In this document: in pieces, positions 58,897 through 64,000 of the stretch
How the letters are laid out: each line of letters begins with the position of its first letter
Numbering within the stretch: the first letter of the stretch is position 1
DNA from: Terriglobia bacterium
Lineage (GTDB): Bacteria > Acidobacteriota > Terriglobia > Bryobacterales > Bryobacteraceae
Reading direction: 5' to 3'
Length of the DNA: 64,000 nucleotides
Assembly (NCBI GenBank): GCA_025363475.1
Contig: JANYDS010000073.1
Span: forward strand, 38,354 to 102,353
Translations under genes and position numbers: made by a program
The notes under the pieces: model-generated
The model's input: only the letters and a program-made list of their open reading frames with translations
Told to the model about the DNA's origin: nothing
Databases searched by the model: none

Positions 58897-59343
58897 TTAG
58901 CGGGGCAATACAACCGGACAGTGCTGTTTCCGTGCCAGATCGGCAAGCGCCAGATCAAAAGTAACGAGAGTCGCGCGACTGTTTTTCGCAAACGCCAGGA
59001 GGTAGCAATCGCCTACCCATTGAGACGCTGGCTTACCTGAGAAAGGTGCCGTCGACTCCCTGAATGCCGCATCCAGATCCCTCGGTTCGACGTACAGTTC
59101 CACGCGAGGATCCTGCTGCCAGCTATCATAAACTTCCCACGCCTTTCCCAGCGTGAGTATTCTGTCACCCATCGCTGCACTGTTCGTCAGCAGGCGCAAT
59201 AAACCCATCTGAGTGAAGCGCGAGAAAACAAGTCTGGTGTCATGCGTCTGGCCACGAAACCAGTTCCAGGCGTCTTCCTGGTGCTGATGTTCCGGGACGG
59301 AAAGGGCCATCCAAACATTCAGATCAGGGAAAAATGAGGTCAT
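58897..59343 (-). CDS. vapC: PIN-domain toxin (VapC-like)
   Basis: 148 residues of the PIN nuclease fold: N-terminal FPDLNVWMALS with the first catalytic Asp, a middle acidic residue near FSRFTQMGLLRLL, and the late VGDCYLLAFA and LVTFDLALADLA Asp residues. Such ribonucleases cleave tRNA or rRNA when freed. Its start overlaps the 3' end of the ribbon-helix-helix gene by 20 bp, the usual VapBC layout with antitoxin first. All expected acidic residues seem present, so it is probably active. Confidence 0.85.
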   Translation of the reverse strand: MTSFFPDLNVWMALSVPEHQHQEDAWNWFRGQTHDTRLVFSRFTQMGLLRLLTNSAAMGDRILTLGKAWEVYDSWQQDPRVELYVEPRDLDAAFRESTAPFSGKPASQWVGDCYLLAFAKNSRATLVTFDLALADLARKQHCPVVLPR

Positions 59344-59554
59344 ACGGATTCTTATCGACAGGAAAGGCAGGTCCCAGTTTGCCTGTGCCTTTAATCATCG
59401 GTCCGGTTACGTACTTACCCTTCCTGGGAGTGGTGTATGTCTGCTCGATCGCCTTCACGATCAGAGAGCGGATGGACGCACCGGATCGTTCCGACTGGGC
59501 GCGAAGCTGATTGTGCAGCGGCTCGGGAATATCTACCGTCGTGCGAATAGCCAT
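59324..59554 (-). CDS. vapB: Ribbon-helix-helix antitoxin (VapB-like)
   Basis: 76 residues. An N-terminal ribbon-helix-helix DNA-binding segment (RTTVDIPEPLHNQLRAQSERSGASIRS without a break) and a Gly/Lys/Pro-rich C-terminal tail (about 42-76) that would wrap the PIN toxin. Overlapping, antitoxin-first order supports co-expression and autoregulation. It lies 12 bp downstream of the nagA 3' end on the same strand. Confidence 0.82.
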   Translation of the reverse strand: MAIRTTVDIPEPLHNQLRAQSERSGASIRSLIVKAIEQTYTTPRKGKYVTGPMIKGTGKLGPAFPVDKNPYDLIFP

Positions 59555-59566
59555 GACATGATTATG

Positions 59567-60682
59567 TCACGAATATACAGCTTCAATCGAAACCGTATCC
59601 GTCATCCGAAAAGCAATAATATCGGCGCGTTCACCCGCCACCAACCCCCGCATCCGGCCCTCCAGGCCTATCAGCCGGGCGGGATTCAAAGTTGCCATCT
59701 GAACCGCCTCCGCCAGATTCGCAAAATCTTTTTGAATCACGTTCCCCACCGCCCGGTTCATGCGCAACGACGATCCGGCGAGTTTTCCCGATCCTGCCAG
59801 AACCACGCGGTCATCCTGGGCCAGTTCGACATCCAGTTCACCCAGCCGGTAAGGCCCGGGAACAGCCCCGGCCGGAGCCGAAGCATCAGTTACCAGAATG
59901 GTTCGCCCGACGCCCTTCGCCCTCATCGCCACCCGGGTGAAGGCATCGCCCAGATGAATGCCATCGACAATAAAACTCGCGCTCAACCGGTCTTCTCCCA
60001 ACTGATCCCACAGGTAGTTTGGATGACGGGGCAGCACACGGTGCGCGGCGTTGCCGATGTGTGTGGATAGCGTCGCGCCGGCATCCACTCCAGCCCTGAT
60101 CTGTTCCGCGCTCGCGCCTGTATGGCCCAAACTTACCACCACGCCCGCCCCGACCAGTGCCCGAATATAGGCAGGTGCTTCCGACCAGTGCGGCGATACC
60201 GTCACCAGCCGAATGTTGCCGTCAGTCGCGTCCTGCCAGCGTTGAAACTCTTCCACATCGGGTGGACGCACCCACCGCACCGGGTGCGCGCCGCGTGGCC
60301 CGTCATCCGCACCAATGTGAGGGCCTTCCACGTGAAACCCGGCGATGATACGCCCTTGTGGCAAATCCCGTTGCGCCCGGCGCAGATTCCGCAGACTGGC
60401 CAGCATTTCCTCCGGCGCATTCGTAATTACAGTAGGCAGGCAGCAGGTGACTCCGGTCGCAAGAATTGTTGTGAGCGCCAGAGCAAGCGCTTCCTGCGTG
60501 ACTGCGGGGCTGTTGAAATCCACACCCGCAAAGCCATTCACTTGCAGGTCAATAAATCCCGGTGCGAGGAATAGATCAGGCGGTGCAAGCGGGTCGGGAC
60601 GCACGGAAAGAATTGTTTCTGTGAATTCAACCGCGACGCCCAGCCCGGTCAGCGCGTCGATGCCGGAGAGTCTGTTCGCCAC
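59567..60682 (-). CDS. nagA: N-acetylglucosamine-6-phosphate deacetylase
   Basis: 371 residues of the amidohydrolase barrel. Conserved pieces are FIDLQVNGFAGVDFN, the metal Glu in HVEGPHIG, the histidines in SLGHTGAS and STHIGNAAH, IVDGIHLG and the catalytic Asp in LVTDASAPAG. The usual HLFNAM motif is HIGNAA here. It removes acetate from GlcNAc-6-phosphate in amino-sugar recycling or chitin use. No nagB or transport gene is nearby. Confidence 0.9.
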   Translation of the reverse strand: MANRLSGIDALTGLGVAVEFTETILSVRPDPLAPPDLFLAPGFIDLQVNGFAGVDFNSPAVTQEALALALTTILATGVTCCLPTVITNAPEEMLASLRNLRRAQRDLPQGRIIAGFHVEGPHIGADDGPRGAHPVRWVRPPDVEEFQRWQDATDGNIRLVTVSPHWSEAPAYIRALVGAGVVVSLGHTGASAEQIRAGVDAGATLSTHIGNAAHRVLPRHPNYLWDQLGEDRLSASFIVDGIHLGDAFTRVAMRAKGVGRTILVTDASAPAGAVPGPYRLGELDVELAQDDRVVLAGSGKLAGSSLRMNRAVGNVIQKDFANLAEAVQMATLNPARLIGLEGRMRGLVAGERADIIAFRMTDTVSIEAVYS

Positions 60683-60790
60683 GGTACCAGCATAGTCCGC
60701 GGGTCCGCTGCGGTCGAAATATTCTTAGTGCGCGCGGCTGGAAGCACTGCCAGCGGTTTCATCCCGGCTTCACTTCGCACGATCTGGCGT

Positions 60791-61066
60791 CTATTTTAAG
60801 TTTTCCTTCACCAGCGATTCATGCAGCAAACTCTTGATGTACGTCTGATACCGAAGCCCTTTGGCAGCGGCAAGTTTGTTGGCGAGAACCAGGTCAACGG
60901 CACTCAGCCGGATACTGATATGTCTCGTCTCCGGCCGTGCGAACAAACCACGAACCGCTCCCGACCATTGCTTGTCAGTGATTTCCGGAATATCGCTAAA
61001 ATCAATTGCCTCATCCGGCATTGCAGCGAGGGCTTCGAGTTCTTTTTTTTGTTTCTTAGTTGGCAT
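60791..61066 (-). CDS. brnA: BrnA-type antitoxin
   Basis: 91 residues. A charged N-terminal region, the BrnA signature DFSDIPEITDKQW, and a C-terminal ribbon-helix-helix-like part (HISIRLSAVDLVLANKLAAAKGLRYQTYIKSLL is the region, read in short blocks). BrnA binds DNA and neutralises BrnT. Its start overlaps the brnT stop by 11 bp, the toxin-first order typical of brnTA. Confidence 0.85.
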   Translation of the reverse strand: MPTKKQKKELEALAAMPDEAIDFSDIPEITDKQWSGAVRGLFARPETRHISIRLSAVDLVLANKLAAAKGLRYQTYIKSLLHESLVKENLK

Positions 61067-61340
61067 AACGCCTCCGTTCCGATGGACTTGCTTTTCGTGC
61101 AGAGATGATCCGGATCACTTCATTGCCATCACTGTCGTGAACCGTGTGGGCGACCGTCAAAATTACGATGGTATCCGCGCTTCCGAGGCTTTGCCAGCGT
61201 TCCTCGCCTTCTACATTCCGTTCAGGGAATGAAACCACATGAGGATCATCGAAGACGAATTTCGCGGTTTCAAAACTGATTCCGTGCTTGACGACGTTGG
61301 CCCGGTTCTTGGTTTCGTCCCATGCAAAGCATACCGCCAT
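61056..61340 (-). CDS. brnT: BrnT-type ribonuclease toxin
   Basis: 94 residues from ATG 61340. BrnT hallmarks: FAWDETKNRANVVKHGISF at the N-terminus, then RWQSLG, and the C-terminal VIRIISARKASPSERRRY. It is a RelE-fold ribonuclease that halts growth under stress. Both gene and partner look intact, so brnTA is probably a working module. In-frame sequence upstream of 61340 is not family-like. Confidence 0.88.
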   Translation of the reverse strand: MAVCFAWDETKNRANVVKHGISFETAKFVFDDPHVVSFPERNVEGEERWQSLGSADTIVILTVAHTVHDSDGNEVIRIISARKASPSERRRYAN

Positions 61341-61608
61341 CTGTATGCACACTGTAGCACAGTACGGAGAACTGTCAAATGCGAAACAGCCCGGCATCTG
61401 CACGCCCGGGGATCAACGCTCCTGGTGCAGCCGGGTTAACCTAATTGCCCGCTTGAAGCAACCTGGTTATCAAGGTCCCCTCTCCGGTGTTAAGCACCAA
61501 TTCGTTCGCGGTTCTCCGCGCCAAGAATCGAATTCCTGATGCATCGCCTCGGCTGCCATCCCAATGAACCGCGCACCATTCCCGCGCGTCGTGCAAATGG
61601 GCAACGCG

Positions 61609-61697
61609 AATGATTGGGAGCACGGCAGAAGACAAGCCCGCGCATTCGCCATCGTCACCCGCGCGAACCATTTGCCGTCCGGCATACACTCCTCGCC
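61609..61697 (+). pseudogene. Fragment of a HigA-type antitoxin gene
   Basis: Reads NDWEHGRRQARAFAIVTRAN then HLPSGIHSSP. The piece lines up, at DNA and protein level, with the end of the intact HigA-like gene at 63590-63678 (EHWEHGRRVPTGPARAFLTVIAREPDAVRRALLA in blocks), with a gap of four codons and many substitutions. No start or upstream half is present. It is the debris of a second higBA-type locus, related by common descent or local duplication. Confidence 0.7.
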
Positions 61698-61765
61698 AGA
61701 AAGCCCGAGTTTGCCTGCGTCGCGCTAAGAATCGGATTTGACTCAGGAACGACCAAGTCGTCCGC

Positions 61766-61793
61766 CTCACGTTGGGACACTCACGTTGGGATA
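61766..61793. repeat. Tandem 14-bp repeat upstream of mazEF
   Basis: CTCACGTTGGGACA followed directly by CTCACGTTGGGATA, two copies differing at one base, ending 41 bp before the MazE start. Spaced on one helix face or slightly off it, they could be binding sites for the MazE-MazF repressor, or a simple replication-slippage product. Confidence 0.5.
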
Positions 61794-61834
61794 CCTTGAC
61801 AGGGTACGCTCAGCGGAATAACATTGTTATCACT

Positions 61835-62098
61835 ATGAAGGCTGTACATGTCAGCATCAGACAGATCGGTAATTCGCAGGGCGTCGTAATCCCCAAGCCA
61901 ATATTGGCGCAACTGGGCCTGAACAGCGAATGCGGTGCGGAGATGACCGTCGAGCACGGTGCCCTGGTATTGCGCAGGCCCGCGAACCCTGCCCGCACGG
62001 GTTGGGCCGACGCAGCCAGAAAGATCGCCGCGGCCGGTGATGATGCACTGGTGATGGGCGAATTCGGCAATGCTGCGGACTCGGATTTAGTCTGGTGA
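61835..62098 (+). CDS. mazE: MazE/AbrB-type antitoxin
   Basis: 87 residues from ATG 61835. N-terminal SpoVT/AbrB swapped-hairpin domain (VSIRQIGNSQGVVIPKPILAQLGL) for DNA binding, and an acidic C-terminal tail that would block the toxin. The stop overlaps the mazF start by 4 bp (GTGATG context), so the pair is translated together. Confidence 0.88.
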   Translation: MKAVHVSIRQIGNSQGVVIPKPILAQLGLNSECGAEMTVEHGALVLRRPANPARTGWADAARKIAAAGDDALVMGEFGNAADSDLVW

Positions 62099-62412
62099 TG
62101 CGTGGAGAGATCTGGCTCGTAAATCTCGATCCCACGATCGGGAGCGAAATCAGGAAGATGCGCCCCTGTGTCGTGGTTTCTCCGGACGAAATGCACGATC
62201 ACCTGCGAACCGTGATCGTTGCGCCGATGACCACGGGCGGTCATGCAGCACCGTTCCGCATAGGTATGTCCCATGCAGGAAAGAAGGGACTGATTCTTCT
62301 GGATCAGTTGCGCGCGGTGGACAAAGTCCGCCTGGCAAAGAAGCTGGGAGAAGTGTCAGCGAGGACGCTCAGTTCAACCTTAAACACGCTACAGGAAGTA
62401 TTTAAGGAGTGA
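62095..62412 (+). CDS. mazF: MazF/PemK-type ribonuclease toxin
   Basis: 105 residues with the MazF fold: MRGEIWLVNLDPTIGSEI, RPCVVVSPDEM and the later VAPMTTGGHAAPFR and LLDQLRAVDKVRL. The catalytic Arg of RPCVVV and Thr of PMTT are present. It cuts mRNA at short sites when MazE is degraded. Length and motifs are normal, so the module is probably functional. Confidence 0.92.
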   Translation: MMRGEIWLVNLDPTIGSEIRKMRPCVVVSPDEMHDHLRTVIVAPMTTGGHAAPFRIGMSHAGKKGLILLDQLRAVDKVRLAKKLGEVSARTLSSTLNTLQEVFKE

Positions 62413-62524
62413 GATTCGGTCGGGTTCACCGGGCACGGGTTATGGGAAAGGAGCTCCCGCTAAGCCAAGCGCTTCGACCGTAATATGTTTTCCGGTACAT
62501 ACTTGCCGCCGGGACAGTTTCGTT

Positions 62525-62552
62525 GATTCGGAGCACCACGCAACTCCGAATC
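62525..62552. repeat. Inverted repeat between mazF and the MNT gene
   Basis: GATTCGGAG and CTCCGAATC, two perfect 9-base arms around a 10-base loop. No T-run follows, so it is not a standard terminator. It lies 48 bp before the nucleotidyltransferase start and could be an operator or transcript hairpin. Confidence 0.5.
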
Positions 62553-62600
62553 GCCGCAAACGATTCCCTGGGCGGATGATAATCAAGAGAGCATCAAAAC

Positions 62601-62906
62601 ATGACCATCCCTGCCGGAATAGAATTGCCCGAAGCCGCAATCGCGGGTATATGTCGCCAGCATCAGGTCAAGGAACTTTCCCTTTTCGGTTCCGCCGCAC
62701 GCGGTGAAATGCGACCCGACAGCGATTTTGATTTCCTGGTTGATTTCCTGCCCGGTGCCCGCCCGAGGTTGCTGTGCCTGTCAGCAATGACACGCGAACT
62801 AAGTGCCTTGCTCGACCGGCGCGTTGACCTGGCAGTCAAGCCGGCATTGAAGCCTCCGATCCGCACCGCAGTTCTTTCCGGCATACTGCTCATCTATACG
62901 GCGTGA
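62601..62906 (+). CDS. MNT-type nucleotidyltransferase antitoxin
   Basis: 101 residues of the minimal nucleotidyltransferase fold: LSLFGSAARGEMRPDSDFDFLVDF, with the GS-x10-DxD metal site intact, then a conserved RVDLAVKPAL. MntA-type proteins silence HEPN ribonuclease toxins by adding AMP. The expected HEPN gene is present only as a short stub overlapping this stop. The C-terminal residues GILLIYTA are close to the usual end, so this gene itself looks whole. Confidence 0.82.
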   Translation: MTIPAGIELPEAAIAGICRQHQVKELSLFGSAARGEMRPDSDFDFLVDFLPGARPRLLCLSAMTRELSALLDRRVDLAVKPALKPPIRTAVLSGILLIYTA

Positions 62907-62958
62907 CCACCTGCGCCTTACAGACATACTGGACGCGCTGGATTGGATCGCCAGGTGA
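62902..62958 (+). pseudogene. Stub of a HEPN toxin gene
   Basis: Directly overlapping the MNT stop, the frame reads RDHLRLTDILDALDWIAR then TGA. This is the start of HEPN toxins that follow MNT genes, normally about 110 residues with an R-x4-6-H catalytic motif. Everything after residue 18 is gone and no good start codon remains. The toxin is lost while the antitoxin persists. Confidence 0.65.
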
Positions 62959-63001
62959 TCGATTCACACAACGCGGATTCGGGATACCTCGAAGCGCCGG
63001 G

Positions 63002-63022
63002 CTATACCCCAATGGCGTATAG
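63002..63022. promoter_or_regulatory. Palindromic operator-like site before higBA
   Basis: CTATAC and GTATAG, six-base arms separated by nine bases, ending 10 bp before the GTG start of the toxin gene. Operators of this TATAC/GTATA look are common at RelE/HigB-HigA loci, where the XRE antitoxin represses. Half-sites are shared with the repeat at 9521-9540. Confidence 0.5.
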
Positions 63023-63032
63023 TTGGATCTGA

Positions 63033-63382
63033 GTGCAGACCGTAGTCGAAACACTTGCATTTCTTAACGATGCGCGGTCTATCGGTCTGTCCGACGAGGA
63101 GCGCACCAGCATCGTGATTTGGATCGCAGCTAACCCGGACGCAGGTGATGTCATCGAAGGGACCGGCGGTGCGCGGAAGGTCCGTTTCGCAGGAAGGGCA
63201 AAGGAAAAAGTGGGGGCTTTCGCGTCATTACATTCTTCAGCGGCCCGGCCATTCCGGTGTTCCTGCTGAACATCTTCGCGAAGAACGAAAAGACCAACCT
63301 GACGCCGAAGGAACGGCAGACGTTGAAAGTGGTTCTGGCGAACGTCGTCAGAACCTACGACGCACGAAAGGGTTCGATATGA
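63033..63382 (+). pseudogene. RelE/HigB-type toxin with a single-base frameshift
   Basis: The frame from GTG 63033 encodes the family N-terminus (LSDEERTSIVIWIAANPDAG, GGARKVRFAGR). The matching C-terminal half lies in the next frame: KGKSGGFRVITFFSGPAIPV, then FAKNEKTNLTPKERQTLK and VVRTYDARKGSI to TGA at 63380-63382. Restoring one G in the AAGGGC run near 63196-63200 joins both halves into a normal toxin of about 116 residues. Either a real inactivating deletion or a base-calling error in a G run. Confidence 0.82.
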
Positions 63383-63678
63383 AACGGAAGCTAACAGCAG
63401 GACAGCGAATGATTGAGAGCGCGAGACAAGCCCTGGCTTTTGCTGAAGGACTCGAAGACCATGGGTGCGAAGTGCATGTCCCCAGCGACATCGATGTCAG
63501 GGCGATCAGGGAAAAAATCGCTCTATCTCAGAGCGAATTCGCCCGTTTGTTTGGCCTCAGTAAGCGAACACTGGAACATTGGGAACACGGCAGAAGGGTT
63601 CCAACGGGACCAGCCCGCGCATTCCTTACTGTCATCGCGCGCGAACCAGATGCCGTCCGGCGCGCGCTCCTCGCATGA
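63379..63678 (+). CDS. higA: XRE-family antitoxin (HigA-like)
   Basis: 99 residues from ATG 63379, overlapping the toxin stop (ATGA). A C-terminal helix-turn-helix (REKIALSQSEFARLFGLS and LEHWEHGRRVPTGPARAF) that binds the operator, preceded by a helical arm that contacts the toxin. It appears intact although its toxin is frameshifted. Order toxin-antitoxin is typical of HigBA. Confidence 0.88.
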   Translation: MKRKLTAGQRMIESARQALAFAEGLEDHGCEVHVPSDIDVRAIREKIALSQSEFARLFGLSKRTLEHWEHGRRVPTGPARAFLTVIAREPDAVRRALLA

Positions 63679-63913
63679 CTCCCGAGCTACTTGTGCCGCG
63701 CTAACCACGGCTTATAGTGGATTTACTGCGCGACCCGAAGATCTGACGATTGGCAAAGAAGGCGCGCAACTCTTCAGAGCCGCGCTCTCCATAACCGAAT
63801 TGGGCGATCTTGAGACGGCGCCTTCCACCCAGCCAAGTCCTATGCTTGAGTGGCAGGTTCAGGGGAATTCTTTAGGGCGTTTGTGTAAAAATTTGTAAAC
63901 TGACACTCGACAG
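63679..63913. other. Unassigned stretch right of higA
   Basis: 235 bp without a recognisable gene. A short plus-strand frame at about 63740-63898 reads DLTIGKEGAQLFRAALS and MLEWQVQGNSLGRLCKNL before TAA. Its composition is coding-like, but it continues in from the higA region in another frame and matches nothing I know. Possibly further gene debris. Confidence 0.35.
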
Positions 63914-64000
63914 CCAGATCACCTGAAGGCGGTCGGCCTCTTCAAGACCGCCGAGCATCCGAGCGAAGGGACGATCCGCTACGTGGCCCCGGCAACGCGA
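63914..64000 (+). pseudogene. Fragment of a class III (CaiB/BaiF) CoA-transferase
   Basis: The last 29 codons read PDHLKAVGLFKTAEHPSEG then TIRYVAPATR, which resembles the C-terminal part of formyl-CoA-transferase-like proteins (DPHLKAVG...EHP.EG...). A TAA lies in frame at about 63897, so there is no upstream coding part. It is a 5'-truncated remnant that may run past the window edge. Confidence 0.5.

Noticed and set aside
61441..61770. A 109-codon minus-strand frame containing IRFLARR twice
   Set aside because: It covers the plus-strand HigA fragment, matches no family and appears to be chance openness in decayed DNA.
1..64000. CRISPR arrays, tRNA or rRNA genes
   Set aside because: No regularly spaced direct repeats and no cloverleaf or rRNA core sequence noticed on either strand in the gaps between genes.

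Overview
The window looks like chromosomal DNA from a Gram-negative, moderately GC-rich soil-type bacterium. It encodes an RND efflux system with a TolC channel, an outer-membrane porin, many twin-arginine-exported enzymes, a caa3-type oxidase and an unusual b-c complex. This mix, together with several recently decayed toxin-antitoxin modules and an acidobacterial flavour to the protein set, suggests Acidobacteriota (Solibacter/Bryobacter-like). That placement is inference, because no rRNA gene is present.

Layout. 0-1.4 kb: the end of a sensor kinase, a single-domain response regulator and a kinase gene broken by an internal deletion. 1.4-11.3 kb: a spermidine-synthase-like membrane protein, a HAD phosphatase, aguB-aguA (agmatine to putrescine), msrA, a TPR membrane protein with no normal start codon and a Tat-exported MmgE/PrpD protein. 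11.3-18.1 kb: a TetR regulator and a complete RND efflux operon behind a promoter with an embedded palindrome. 18.3-27.3 kb: a respiratory block comprising cytochrome c oxidase subunits II, I and III, a membrane protein, a CtaG/polyferredoxin fusion, a FixH-like protein, a Rieske protein and a cytochrome b fused to two c-type haem domains. It ends at a strong terminator. 27.4-31.6 kb (opposite strand): a small membrane protein, a NapC/NirT-like tetrahaem cytochrome, a monohaem cytochrome, an MtrB/PioB-like porin and a decahaem MtrA-like cytochrome. Together these form an apparent outer-membrane electron conduit facing the b-c/oxidase block.

31.7-46.7 kb: a Kef-like antiporter, two exported hydrolases, a DUF433 antitoxin with a wrecked partner, rsmI-trmFO-xerC-UvrC-like, a compact operon of GH16-like, methyltransferase and beta-helix proteins, and an OmpR/kinase pair. 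46.9-48.5 kb: an IS3-family insertion sequence. 48.8-52.6 kb: a periplasmic molybdenum hydroxylase (2Fe-2S, molybdopterin and FAD subunits). 52.5-60.7 kb (minus strand): a membrane glycosyltransferase-like protein, cysE, nuoI, a STAS protein, a GT9-like protein, mtnP, a MeaB/epimerase fusion, VapBC and nagA. 60.8-64.0 kb: a run of toxin-antitoxin modules, some intact (BrnTA, MazEF) and some visibly decayed (HigA fragment, MNT with a HEPN stub, frameshifted HigB with HigA), ending in a CoA-transferase fragment.

The most interesting system is the respiratory region at 18-32 kb. Copper-reduction and copper-insertion functions appear fused in one polypeptide beside the oxidase, and the b-c complex carries its own c-type haems. 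A porin/decahaem pair with a quinol-type cytochrome lies immediately convergent. This makes electron exchange between the cell surface and the aerobic chain a testable idea. No tRNA, rRNA or CRISPR array was seen.
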